Source: Flavobacteriales bacterium
GTDB taxonomy: Bacteria; Bacteroidota; Bacteroidia; Flavobacteriales_D; Sanyastnellaceae
NCBI GenBank assembly: GCA_018402085.1
Contig: JAGYJM010000002.1
Span: 124,001-188,000, forward strand
Length of the DNA: 64,000 nucleotides
Direction: 5' to 3'
The position numbers and the translations under genes were made by a program. The notes under the pieces are model-generated. The model was not told where the DNA came from. It did no database searches and saw only the letters and a list, made by a program, of their open reading frames with translations. Positions 6,788 to 16,128 of this stretch are shown in pieces. How positions within the stretch are numbered: position 1 is the first letter of the stretch; each line of letters opens with the position of its first letter.

Positions 6788-9700
6788 TTAGAAGTTGTCA
6801 AGGTCAACCGGACGCATCACGCCAAACCATTTCAGAATTTTCTCACCTACCCCGGGAACATCCACGTGTATCAGGAAGACCCCACCTGAAATCGGCACAT
6901 TCGCCTGGTTCTTGAGGTCCCAGTCGAGCGATGTCAGTGGGTCTGCCTTCTGGTACTGACGAATCAGGGTGCCCTGAACATTGTAGATGGTCACCGTGCA
7001 CACTTCAGGGAGGTTCGTGATCTTCACCCGGTTATCGAGCTTACCTGTTTCATACTGTGAGTAAGCATAGTAGGGGTTAGGAACCACGTTGATCTCTTCA
7101 AGTGCTTCGTCAAGTGTGGCCTCATCATTCAACACCGTAGCTACATTGCGGGTGGAGAAACGATAGAAGGGGTTCCAGTTGTTTTCTGCCAGATCGTAGT
7201 CGTCAACGTTTGACACGGTGGGCGAGTATTTCTCGAACTTCTTGGCAATTCGTATGCGAATCCGCACATCATTAGGAATCAGTCCTTGTTCAACCGGCAG
7301 CATTTCATATCCGTCATTCAGGAGTGACGAACCTACCCATGTACAGGCGCGGAACACGCGCCGGCGGTTGGTATTGCTGAAGTCGGCCTCCAGGTTATTG
7401 TAGATGAAGCGACCTTCATCATAGGCAGGCATCCGCTCGATGTCGTCTTCTTCAAATTGAGCATTCTTGAAGACGTAGATCCAGTGCTGACCACCCGCGT
7501 ATATCGTTGCACCCAAGTTGGACGTAATACGATCTGATGGGTTCCAGAGCATGTCATTGCCATTGTCTGCTGCAAACCATGAATCTTCACCAAAAGCGAT
7601 GTTCAGGCGCTCACCGGTACCCACATCAATGGCATAACCGGGGAACCATCCCATACCAATAGGCTGTTCGCCATTCAGTGTAGCTTCGGTATCGTTGCCT
7701 CCTTCACCAACGGTGAGACCATTTTTATCTACAGACGGGTGACGACGCAGACGCATTTTCTCCGGGTCGTCAAAATCAGGGGTCAGATTTTGAGCGAGAT
7801 CTTCGATGGGCTGCATTTCAATCACCGCAGCGCGTGTCCACTTGCTCTTATCGCTGGTGAGCACGATATCTACGTTGTTGAGTCCTGAAATCTTCGAGAA
7901 CGGACTCAGGTCGCCTTCCAGTCCGTCAATGGTTGGAGCCACTGCCGGCAGGAAGATGCTCTCTGTCGCACCCTGAGGGGTCACTTCGCCGGTATATGAT
8001 ACCAGTTGGTAGGGAGCCCAGGTGCCACCAAGAAGCGTCTCATACATTTCATCTTCATCGAGCGGGGCACCGGCTTTCAGATCGTCAAAGATGACTTCTT
8101 CTTCAATGTCATCATTTTCACTGACCTGCGTACCGGCGCGAATCCAGTTCAGCTCTGAGAAGCCTTCAGCATCGGGAATACCGGTAAGCCACGGACGTGT
8201 GCGGTCTTCGAAGTCAATGGTGGCTTCCAGCAGTTCGGTGAATTCGTTGTTGTTGGTATACTGGTATTGCTCCCAGGTAATGGAGATTCCCCAATCAAGC
8301 AGGATGTCTTCATTTAGCACTGAAATAGCTTTGATCGAATTGTACACTGCCCGATCGTCATTGGATGGATCCGCATCTGCGAGCATGGTCAGGTTGGTAA
8401 GCTCCCAGAATGCCGTATCGGCATCGTCAATATCAGCATCATCAGGAGCCAGGCGGAGCTCAAACTCTGCGTTAGGCACATTGAGTGGATCAATCACTTT
8501 GATGTCAACCGGCCCGCGGCCCGGGCGATAGGTAAACTCAGTGGTTGTGACATTCTGCAATGCACTCTCCTCTGAAGCGGGATCCATATCCAGAAGCAGG
8601 GTGCCATTGCCCTTGCCTTCTAGGCGGGTAATGGGTACACCATCACCATAGCTTGCGCCGGTGAGCGTACCGCCGTTTTCTACCTCTGGTTTGTGAGGAA
8701 TTCCGGTAAATACTCGGATAGCAGAACCATTAGATGCGGTGCGACTCGCTTTGTACTGCTCGTCTTGCCCGGTTCGTGCCACCGGATCATACTGAGCATA
8801 GTTATTTACACCGTAAGCAAGTACTAGGTAATAGTACGTTTTGTGGTTCACCAATCTGTTATCTCCTTGTGCAAAAGCGTCATTCAGGATACGGAAACTA
8901 TGTTGCACCCCATCATTCTCACCGATAGCCATTGCTTGAGGCACAGGAAGGTCCATTTCTTGGTTTACCTCATAATTGACAACAACATCAATGGTATCTT
9001 TAATGTCAACGGTAGCAAGCAAGCGAGCTTTGTCAACATCTTCAAGGTCAGCAACAGAAACGTCAGCGTCAGAGAGCTGATAAATTTGGTATCCCTGAAA
9101 GACATACGAACGCTGGAGCGTATCAAGTTGTGTACCATCGGCCAGTTCTTCAGGAATTCCGGGGTCGAAGCCCACGTATTCTTCGTTGAAGTTGTTTGAT
9201 AGTGGGTTGTCATTTGTGAGGTAAAGAATCAATTCGCGATCAAGTTCCTGAATGCTCACGTCTGGTGCAGCAGGACCGGATACAATTTCAAAGCAGTTAT
9301 CGAACAGCGCCTGCGCCTTGTCATCAGCTTCACGCATCAATTCAACACTGGCAAACGGATCACCTGCATTCGCACGCGCCCAAACGACCCCTACGGTAAT
9401 GTTATTGTAATCACCCGGCAAGAGCGTGAATGGACCAGCAGCTTGAATAAAGCGACGGTCAGCCGGCGGATTACCTGCAGTTTGCTCAGTCCATGGTGGA
9501 ACGGGCTCACCCTGGGTGCCCCAGTTGAATGGATCCGTATCACCCGGAAACATGTAGTCAGCCGTAATACCGGTTACACCGACATTCACACCATCACCAC
9601 CGTAGTCCATCTCCTGTCCATTCAGCCAAAGACCGTTCATATAGCGGTAGAAGTGGGCAGGAATTTGTGGTTCACCATTGATAGGGTTCAAAGAGTTATT

Positions 9701-10993
9701 GTAGTAAACGAAGCGGCGCATACCGAAACGCTCATTGTCAATAACTCCGTCTCCGTAACCAATACCGATGCCTTCATAGGGAATACCCAACGAGTCAATG
9801 GCATCTGTAAAGATGGTCGTGAGCGGGTTATCGATGCCGTCTTCATCCTGATAAGGTCCTTCAAAGAAATCAACGCCTACGGCAGGTGGGTTTTCACCAT
9901 ATCCGGGTGAGCTGTTTGAAGGCTCATCCACCGCATCGCCATTATAGCAGTAACCCAATCCGCGCTGAACGTCACAACCCACGTAGTCGTCAATGGCCGT
10001 ACCCAGGTCGGCATCAATCCACGTACCAAAGTAGGTGTCACCAAGGGTCTGTGTTCCTTGGTTGATAAGTACGTAGTTATAGAAGGTCATGTTGTTGACC
10101 TCATCGTTGGTCGAAAAGGCAAAGGCCTGCGCGCGTATCTCCATCCCAATTGGCTCACCCTGGGATTCAGAGTGCACATTTCCTTTATCGTTGAAGATCC
10201 AGAAGAAGTTTTGGTCACCAAATAGCGGAACCGGGTCTTCGCGACGACGGTTGGCACAATCTATTTCACCGAGGAAATCGTACCATGGGTAGTCACCGTC
10301 GGAAGGATTGTACTGAGTGTCATTATTATAATCGTAAAAGGGAGCAAGGTAGAGGTCCTGATTCAGGGCCGTATTGCCGTTCCCGGGATAGGTGTCAAAG
10401 TAATTCGGTATAGCATAATCTGCCAATCCTTCTTCTTCGAGGTCACAGGTAGGGTCATTCAAACAATCAAAATACTGGCGATGGCGCTCTGAGTCTTGGC
10501 GAAAGGTGACAAAGAACTGGTCGTATTCTGAACAGACCGCCTCCGTCACTTCTGCAGCACCGGTATTGGTCAGGGGGCCTGGCCAAAAGTCATTACCATC
10601 GGCGCGGAAGGTCACTGCCGCAAGTTTGAGCTGCTGGTCAGGCGAAATACCTCCCATCCAGAGAGCTCCTGCATACAGAGAAGATACCCCTCCGTCTTTT
10701 GGAATCTCATACGAGGCCTGACTGATTGAACGGTCTTGCCACATTGAGCCTCCGGTTTCTATGAGTGCTCGCACATTGTTGAACTCAAGGTCTCGCAAAC
10801 CCGTAGCCGGCGCACAAGCTGCAGCCCGTGTTTCCTGTTGCTGCGAGTTGTTACCGTTGTCATTTGAATTACTGTTTGTTCCTACGTACTTGTAAGCGGC
10901 TGCAGGAGTGCTGAGTCCGAGTACCAGGAGCAATACGAAAAGCGAAGAGAGTGCTTTCATCGTATATGTGGGGTTTTTCTTTAATGCCTTCAT
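6788..10993 (-). CDS. Giant T9SS-secreted protein partnered with TonB receptor and PorV paralogue
   Basis: This 1401-residue protein has an N-terminal signal peptide (about residues 12-34, ending TPAAAY). An Asn/Gln-rich linker follows (SNSNDNGNNSQQQ, about 42-53), then a long acidic region with no domain I recognise. The C-terminal domain of about 90 residues begins INVVPNPYYAYSQYE and contains VTIYNVQGTLIRQY and GGVFLIHVDVPG, which is the pattern of a T9SS type A sorting domain. Its predicted place is the cell surface or medium. Its first ATG overlaps the receptor stop (TAATG), so translation is probably coupled. It occupies the position SusD has beside SusC, but it is not SusD-like. Function unknown. 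Confidence 0.8.
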   Translation of the reverse strand: MKALKKNPTYTMKALSSLFVLLLVLGLSTPAAAYKYVGTNSNSNDNGNNSQQQETRAAACAPATGLRDLEFNNVRALIETGGSMWQDRSISQASYEIPKDGGVSSLYAGALWMGGISPDQQLKLAAVTFRADGNDFWPGPLTNTGAAEVTEAVCSEYDQFFVTFRQDSERHRQYFDCLNDPTCDLEEEGLADYAIPNYFDTYPGNGNTALNQDLYLAPFYDYNNDTQYNPSDGDYPWYDFLGEIDCANRRREDPVPLFGDQNFFWIFNDKGNVHSESQGEPIGMEIRAQAFAFSTNDEVNNMTFYNYVLINQGTQTLGDTYFGTWIDADLGTAIDDYVGCDVQRGLGYCYNGDAVDEPSNSSPGYGENPPAVGVDFFEGPYQDEDGIDNPLTTIFTDAIDSLGIPYEGIGIGYGDGVIDNERFGMRRFVYYNNSLNPINGEPQIPAHFYRYMNGLWLNGQEMDYGGDGVNVGVTGITADYMFPGDTDPFNWGTQGEPVPPWTEQTAGNPPADRRFIQAAGPFTLLPGDYNNITVGVVWARANAGDPFASVELMREADDKAQALFDNCFEIVSGPAAPDVSIQELDRELILYLTNDNPLSNNFNEEYVGFDPGIPEELADGTQLDTLQRSYVFQGYQIYQLSDADVSVADLEDVDKARLLATVDIKDTIDVVVNYEVNQEMDLPVPQAMAIGENDGVQHSFRILNDAFAQGDNRLVNHKTYYYLVLAYGVNNYAQYDPVARTGQDEQYKASRTASNGSAIRVFTGIPHKPEVENGGTLTGASYGDGVPITRLEGKGNGTLLLDMDPASEESALQNVTTTEFTYRPGRGPVDIKVIDPLNVPNAEFELRLAPDDADIDDADTAFWELTNLTMLADADPSNDDRAVYNSIKAISVLNEDILLDWGISITWEQYQYTNNNEFTELLEATIDFEDRTRPWLTGIPDAEGFSELNWIRAGTQVSENDDIEEEVIFDDLKAGAPLDEDEMYETLLGGTWAPYQLVSYTGEVTPQGATESIFLPAVAPTIDGLEGDLSPFSKISGLNNVDIVLTSDKSKWTRAAVIEMQPIEDLAQNLTPDFDDPEKMRLRRHPSVDKNGLTVGEGGNDTEATLNGEQPIGMGWFPGYAIDVGTGERLNIAFGEDSWFAADNGNDMLWNPSDRITSNLGATIYAGGQHWIYVFKNAQFEEDDIERMPAYDEGRFIYNNLEADFSNTNRRRVFRACTWVGSSLLNDGYEMLPVEQGLIPNDVRIRIRIAKKFEKYSPTVSNVDDYDLAENNWNPFYRFSTRNVATVLNDEATLDEALEEINVVPNPYYAYSQYETGKLDNRVKITNLPEVCTVTIYNVQGTLIRQYQKADPLTSLDWDLKNQANVPISGGVFLIHVDVPGVGEKILKWFGVMRPVDLDNF

Positions 10994-13900
10994 TAGAAGT
11001 CGAGTTTTACACCCAACCGGATCTGACGTGGCAGACCTAGGTTGAATGGATTATCCACAAACATTGCGTAGTAGTTGCGGAATGACGCGGGGTCATTTTG
11101 AGATGCAATTTGCGGCTGATATTGCGCGGCAGCCAGGTAACCATCGTCGTCTGGGTTACCGGTAAAGCGATACACAGAATTAATGTTGCGTGTATCTAGA
11201 GCATTCAGCACCCAGAGGTAAACGTTGAGGTTCGCCGTCTTGGCTTTATCTCCTTCACCGCCAAACGTCAGGGTGAAGTTTCGGTCAATGTTGATGTCGA
11301 GGTTAAACTGCCACGGCAGGCGGCTTCCGTTGATCGAACCTTCAGTGTTCGGGCTTACTTCACCGGTGATTGGCACAGCAATGTTCGAAGCGGTGTAAGG
11401 GGTACCTGATCCGAGGTTTGCAATGAAGTTCATACCGGTATTCGCAAATACCTGCTTGCCAAACCAAACCGGACCGTTGTATTCTTTGCCCTGACCGTAG
11501 CGGTAGTCAAGGTTTACAGTAAATGCGTGGCGCTGGTCGTAGTTGAATGGCGCGATCGTACGCAAGTTAGGAAGCCCGGCATTGATAAGTGCAAGCTGTG
11601 CATCAACGGTAGAACCGGTTCCATCGGCAAACTGCAGTACGTAGTTTGCGTTGATTCGAACGTTGCCCGTGCGACGCAGATCGTAGTTCAACGATAATCC
11701 TTTTACGGTACCAAAGTCAAGGTTACCAAATGCCCGGTAAGGTCGAGGGTAAGCGCCGGCAAACTGACGAACGGTGATCATGTCACGGAGTTCACGGTAG
11801 AATGCTGAAATTTTCAATGAAGAACTCTTCGAAAGCACTTGCTGGAAACCAAGCTCGTAGTCGATGGTTTTAGACGGACGAAGGTCGGGGTTGCTGATCA
11901 GGGCATTTCGTGCCTCTATGAAGAGGTAGTCAATCGGACTGAAGCGGTTGGATGAAGTAGGACGCTGGGTGAGGATGTCATAGTGTGCGAAGAATACCGC
12001 CTCATCTGATATGTTGAATGAGAACGATACACGCGGCATCACGTTGATTTGAGGATCGTAGTCGCGGAAGGCTCCTGAATTCAGTTCTGCATCCGGGCCG
12101 TCTACCAGCCATGGGGCTGGGAATCCGTTCGTAGATGCAATCAAATCAGGATCCGCAATCTCTGTACCGGAAGCATTGTACCAGGTTTCTCCATCACGGT
12201 AACCTACAATGCTCGAAGGGTTGTCAATATCGTCAACATAGACTACAAAATCTTCTCCGATGTTGCTCGGTACATTCAGGTCGCTTTCGAGCTGCCCGGA
12301 TAGGTCACCCTGGATATCGCCCACGGTGTAGGCCTGTCCGATGACAAAAGGATCGCGAAGCACCGGCTGGTTTGCGTCGAAGCGGTCAACACGCACACCC
12401 ACGTTGAAGATGATGTCATCAAAGGTGAACTTGTCCATGATATAACCGGCAATGTAAACAGGCTCATACGCGCCGATCGGGCGAGAACGGAAGCCATCAT
12501 CATTGGTTTCGTTGAAGAAGTCTTCAATACTCGGACGGTTGCCGCGTACACGGTTGCCGTGAACATCGAAGCCCTGGTATAGCACGACGTTATTGCCCTG
12601 GTTCAGGAGGTCATCGGCACCAAACATATCAATGGAGAATAAGTCAGGGTCAAGTGCGTCTACATTGATGAAGTCGTTGCCATTTGGGTCAAGGCCGAGC
12701 GCTATACGCAGGTTGCGGTCAAACTCAAACTGGCCGTCGCCGATCAAACGATCATAGGTGACGTATTGGTCAGTACCAATATTCGTGACGGTAGAATCGC
12801 TAGTGTCAATCTCCTTGATGTGGCTGTTGGTGTAAAGACGCGATAACAACCATAAGCTGATTGGATTCAGTGAATAAAAGGCATCGCTGCGCTGCTCATA
12901 CTCAAAACCGACCTGCACTGCGTGATCGCCGATATCGGCAGAGCCCTGAGCAGTCACACGAAACTGATTGTTCTGTGAAACGGAGTACTCATTTGCTTGC
13001 GCCCCATAGTAACTCCAAAGGTTGTAGGTTGAAGGCACAGGCTGCCCGTTCAATACAGCATTGCCATTTTGTACCTCGAGAAGCGTTGAGTATGGCCCCG
13101 GGTTGTTCGGATCGTACGGGTCTGTGTCAAACAGGCTGAAGTACTGGTTGTTGATGGCTGCAATTTCAGGATTGTACTGTGAAGGGGTGAAGGTAACCAG
13201 TGTGTCTTCCCAACCAACATGCACATAGCGCTGTGTTTCAAAATTGTACTCGTACGCTTCTTGCTGAAATACGTCAAACTGACCAATGTGACCGTAGCGG
13301 AAGAATTCGTCTTGGTGGTTCTCGTCTTGACGACGGTTGTAAGTGCTCGTCCAGTCAACCATTACCGTGTAGAAGATATTCTTCAGGTTACTCGCAGAGC
13401 CTTCGTCTTCTTCTTCGTCTTTGAAGCTTTGTGAAAACTTACCATAAACCCTCCAGTCAAAGCTGGTCACGTCTACGTTGTTCTCATGGTTCATGAGCAT
13501 GCGGCTGTAGCTGAACTCATTTTGGCGACTGTAGGCCGCGGTAGCACCAAAAGTCAGGGTAATATCGTCTGATGCCAGCACATCTACCTTGGCAACAATG
13601 TTTGCCTGCTGACGCCCCACGTTGAGGCGTGTAGGGATGTTCTCAAAGGCATCTTCGCCCACGAAATCTGCATTGAACAGGGCGCCGTTAACCTCGCCAC
13701 TCTGGTCGATATTCAAACGAAGGGGGTTGGCAATCAATTGCTGGCGAACATCGTCTTTCATGCGCATCACACCTCCGTAGGCCGGGCGTGGATCCACCTG
13801 ACTGGTGAAGTTTCCGGAGAGAAACAATCCGAGAAGCGGACTGGTCTTATTGCCTTCTTCGTCTTTGCGGAAGGCAAGAGGACCTGAAAGTACACCCTCG

Positions 13901-14679
13901 AAGAGGTTGTATCCATATCGGTCAAGCCCTACGGCTGTTTCGCCACTCCTGACTCCGGAAGTAATGTATTCTACTCCTCCAAACCAGGAACGCGATGAAT
14001 TACGAAGCGAAATGTTCATGACCCCACCGGTAGCATCACCAATGTTGGCAGGAATACCTCCGGTCATAACCGAAACTTCTTCAATTGCAGACTTCGGAAG
14101 ATTCGCTGATCCCCGCACTTTAATACCGTCAATGTATACCCAGGTTGCATCCGGACGACCTCCACGGATCGAAACACCTCCGCCGGTACCGGCCGTGCTC
14201 ACACCGGCGACCTGCGTCGCGAGCGCCACAGCATCACGACCCGGCATCTTATCGATGTCATCGCGGGATATTGTGCCACCGGAAGAACCACCATCACGGT
14301 CAATCAGCGGTATCGAGTACTCCACTACTTCCACCTCGTCAATTTGTACACCGCTCGTTAGCTCGGCTTTGGCAAACTGGATTTTGTTAGAGACCACCCG
14401 CACACCGGTAATCTTTTGAGTGTTGTACCCTACATAGGAAAACACAACGTCATATACACCGGCATCAATCGGTTTGATGGTGTATTCACCGTCGAAATCG
14501 GTGGAGGTACCTTTTACCTGGTTTCCGTTCAGGAAGACCACAACGTTTACGAAGGGGAGGGGTTCACCCGTCTCACCGTCGGTCACTTTACCTTTCAATG
14601 TCCCCGCTGCTACCTGCGCAACAGCTCCCGAAGAATAAAGTACCGCCAGCAAGAACAATAAGTAGATCTTACGCGACAT
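10993..14679 (-). CDS. TonB-dependent outer-membrane receptor with N-terminal carboxypeptidase-regulatory-like domain
   Basis: This 1228-residue protein has a signal peptide (ends GAVAQV, about residue 22). A CarboxypepD_reg-like Ig domain covers about 27-97 (LKGKVTDGETGEPLPFVNV). A plug domain covers about 130-230 (DKMPGRDAVALATQVAGVS..., SIRGGRPDATWVYIDGI). A very long barrel ends with the aromatic C-terminus LGVKLDF. Such receptors import ligands using TonB-ExbBD energy. It leads the three-gene operon with the giant T9SS protein and the PorV paralogue. No SusD is present, and I cannot infer a substrate. The long acidic loops (about 300-900) suggest a large extracellular part that could dock the partner protein. 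Confidence 0.9.
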   Translation of the reverse strand: MSRKIYLLFLLAVLYSSGAVAQVAAGTLKGKVTDGETGEPLPFVNVVVFLNGNQVKGTSTDFDGEYTIKPIDAGVYDVVFSYVGYNTQKITGVRVVSNKIQFAKAELTSGVQIDEVEVVEYSIPLIDRDGGSSGGTISRDDIDKMPGRDAVALATQVAGVSTAGTGGGVSIRGGRPDATWVYIDGIKVRGSANLPKSAIEEVSVMTGGIPANIGDATGGVMNISLRNSSRSWFGGVEYITSGVRSGETAVGLDRYGYNLFEGVLSGPLAFRKDEEGNKTSPLLGLFLSGNFTSQVDPRPAYGGVMRMKDDVRQQLIANPLRLNIDQSGEVNGALFNADFVGEDAFENIPTRLNVGRQQANIVAKVDVLASDDITLTFGATAAYSRQNEFSYSRMLMNHENNVDVTSFDWRVYGKFSQSFKDEEEDEGSASNLKNIFYTVMVDWTSTYNRRQDENHQDEFFRYGHIGQFDVFQQEAYEYNFETQRYVHVGWEDTLVTFTPSQYNPEIAAINNQYFSLFDTDPYDPNNPGPYSTLLEVQNGNAVLNGQPVPSTYNLWSYYGAQANEYSVSQNNQFRVTAQGSADIGDHAVQVGFEYEQRSDAFYSLNPISLWLLSRLYTNSHIKEIDTSDSTVTNIGTDQYVTYDRLIGDGQFEFDRNLRIALGLDPNGNDFINVDALDPDLFSIDMFGADDLLNQGNNVVLYQGFDVHGNRVRGNRPSIEDFFNETNDDGFRSRPIGAYEPVYIAGYIMDKFTFDDIIFNVGVRVDRFDANQPVLRDPFVIGQAYTVGDIQGDLSGQLESDLNVPSNIGEDFVVYVDDIDNPSSIVGYRDGETWYNASGTEIADPDLIASTNGFPAPWLVDGPDAELNSGAFRDYDPQINVMPRVSFSFNISDEAVFFAHYDILTQRPTSSNRFSPIDYLFIEARNALISNPDLRPSKTIDYELGFQQVLSKSSSLKISAFYRELRDMITVRQFAGAYPRPYRAFGNLDFGTVKGLSLNYDLRRTGNVRINANYVLQFADGTGSTVDAQLALINAGLPNLRTIAPFNYDQRHAFTVNLDYRYGQGKEYNGPVWFGKQVFANTGMNFIANLGSGTPYTASNIAVPITGEVSPNTEGSINGSRLPWQFNLDINIDRNFTLTFGGEGDKAKTANLNVYLWVLNALDTRNINSVYRFTGNPDDDGYLAAAQYQPQIASQNDPASFRNYYAMFVDNPFNLGLPRQIRLGVKLDF

Positions 14680-14938
14680 ACAGAATGGCTTTGATTACAC
14701 TATTTCTCAACAAACGGGCGTAAATATAGAAAATATCGCTTCTGACATCAAAGCAGGTTCCATCTACTTTGAGGAGGGCTATTCATTCAGCCATAACGAG
14801 GTTGTCTGAGAGCCGCTAACGTTATCTTCTTGTCACCGTTGGTCGCTAAGATACATAGCCAATCTTCACATGGCACTATCAAAAGGGGGTAAACTGTGAG
14901 AAATGTTTACACGTCAACACGAGAATTTCGCGTCAAGG
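14680..14938. other. Intergenic region between the TonB-receptor operon and the basic-protein gene
   Basis: This 259-base stretch holds no gene I can support. It must carry the promoter of the TonB-receptor operon (minus strand) and the end of the 14939-18190 unit, but no exact TAnnTTTG match and no clear hairpin with a T-run was seen. Confidence 0.5.
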
Positions 14939-15259
14939 CTAACGGAAATGGCGCTTTCGGAACAGGCGGCGAAAAAACGATTCGCTATTGCCCCGCTTCA
15001 TGTGACGCTCAGACTTGCGGCGCGTGCGTTTCATACGCTTGCGTGTCTTACGGTCTTGAATATCAAGGTGCTTCTTCTCGCGAGCACTCATTTGACCTTC
15101 AATTTTCTGCTCGCGAGCCTGCTTGAGGTCACGTTGCTCTTTGGCCTGCTTGTTGGGGTTTTGACTGCGGTCGCGTTGCGCAGTGGCATCAACCGTAAAC
15201 AGGCAGGCGAACAGCACCAAAAGTGTAATCAATCGCCACACGTACTTAAAACGTATCAT
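14939..15259 (-). CDS. Small, very basic secreted protein of unknown function
   Basis: This 106-residue protein has a signal peptide (about residues 1-28, ending VDATAQ) and then an almost wholly charged, Arg/Lys-rich body without cysteines (for example RKTRKRMKRTRRKSERHMKR). No family is recognised. Its start overlaps the stop of the upstream gene by 4 bases (ATGA), which supports it as a real, translationally coupled gene. Its composition suggests binding to a polyanion such as lipopolysaccharide, nucleic acid or an acidic polymer, but that is inference. An overlapping plus-strand frame at about 14903-15286 has no domain and is judged a shadow. Confidence 0.6.
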   Translation of the reverse strand: MIRFKYVWRLITLLVLFACLFTVDATAQRDRSQNPNKQAKEQRDLKQAREQKIEGQMSAREKKHLDIQDRKTRKRMKRTRRKSERHMKRGNSESFFRRLFRKRHFR

Positions 15260-16128
15260 AGGCTGATTTCGTATGTCAGACGTTGAATAATGATGTGCTG
15301 TGTTTGAGAATGAAAGGTCACAATTGCTTGCAGCAAGCCTTCATTTGAACGAAGATACTCGCTGCGGCGCACGGTTTCGCCCTCAGAACGTTCAAAAAGC
15401 TCTTTCAGAAGACCGTCTTCAGTATAGGTGAAAGACCACTCTCGCTCGCCATCCGCCGCTTTTGCGGCGCACCATTGCAAACGACCTTCTTCGTTATATC
15501 GATAGTCAGTGCGCTCCTGGCGCCTGCTCACAAGGTAACTGCGCTCTACTGACATGAGGTAATCATCCTGATAGCGATGCCGCTCACGTATGTAGGGCAG
15601 TCCGTTTTCGTTGTATGTCGTAACCTCAAAGCCGTCTTCAGTGGGGGTCTGTACCTTCAGTTCAGCATTGATAAAGGTGTCTTTTTCTTGCCCTTCTTCG
15701 CCGCGAAAGCGGCGGATATGAACGCTGTCAGGCGCATACGTGAAGCGCTCTTCATAACGCCCACGGCGGTCGTTTCGAATGTACTGTTTCAGACGCTCCT
15801 CATTGCCTAGACCATAGCGCTCAAGAATAGTGTCGACCCGTCCGTGCATGGATCTGAAGGTCGATTTAGCTGCTAACTCACCATTTCGGTCAAATCGAAA
15901 ATGGACTTCCTTACCGGTACGGCGAATCGGCTCATTGCTCTTCTTTTCTTCTTCAATCACCTGTATCGATAAAATACCGTTCAGACCAATGAATGCGGGG
16001 TTGAAGTGAAGTTCGCTGCGGGTATCGGCCAGCGAACGCACCAGAAGCTGCTGTGCAGACATCTCTATACATGCGCAAAGGGCCAGGCCGGTCGCTAGCA
16101 TCGGGTTAATCCATCTGTGCAAGGGCAT
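15256..16128 (-). CDS. Secreted protein with YD-like (RHS-type) repeats, unknown function
   Basis: This 290-residue protein has a signal peptide (ends EMSAQQ, about residue 26). Repeated segments of the form Y-x-E-x-G-x-x-x follow ([48 protein letters not shown]). These resemble the tyrosine/aspartate repeats that form beta strands in RHS and YD proteins. No toxin or protease core is visible, so it is probably a stand-alone repeat protein of the envelope. It overlaps the DUF255 gene by 23 bases upstream and the basic protein by 4 bases downstream. Two dispersed GGATG palindromes (15450-15468 and 15700-15718) lie within it. Confidence 0.65.
   Translation of the reverse strand: MPLHRWINPMLATGLALCACIEMSAQQLLVRSLADTRSELHFNPAFIGLNGILSIQVIEEEKKSNEPIRRTGKEVHFRFDRNGELAAKSTFRSMHGRVDTILERYGLGNEERLKQYIRNDRRGRYEERFTYAPDSVHIRRFRGEEGQEKDTFINAELKVQTPTEDGFEVTTYNENGLPYIRERHRYQDDYLMSVERSYLVSRRQERTDYRYNEEGRLQWCAAKAADGEREWSFTYTEDGLLKELFERSEGETVRRSEYLRSNEGLLQAIVTFHSQTQHIIIQRLTYEISL
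15450..15468 (-). repeat. Dispersed GGATG palindrome, copy 2
   Basis: On the minus strand: stem GCCGC/GCGGC, loop AAAA, then GGATG. It lies inside the YD-like protein gene and encodes AAKAADG. Confidence 0.7.
15700..15718 (+). repeat. Dispersed palindrome, copy 3 (GGATA variant)
   Basis: Stem GCCGC/GCGGC, loop GAAA, followed by GGATA instead of GGATG. It is antisense to the YD-like protein gene. Confidence 0.55.

Noticed and set aside
6788-10993. SusD-like partner of the TonB receptor
   Set aside because: No lipobox and no SusD/RagB helical repeat pattern; the protein has a T9SS sorting domain instead.
14903-15286. 127-codon plus-strand frame opposite the basic-protein gene
   Set aside because: It has no domain, and the minus-strand frame has a signal peptide and a coupled start; I treat the plus frame as a shadow.
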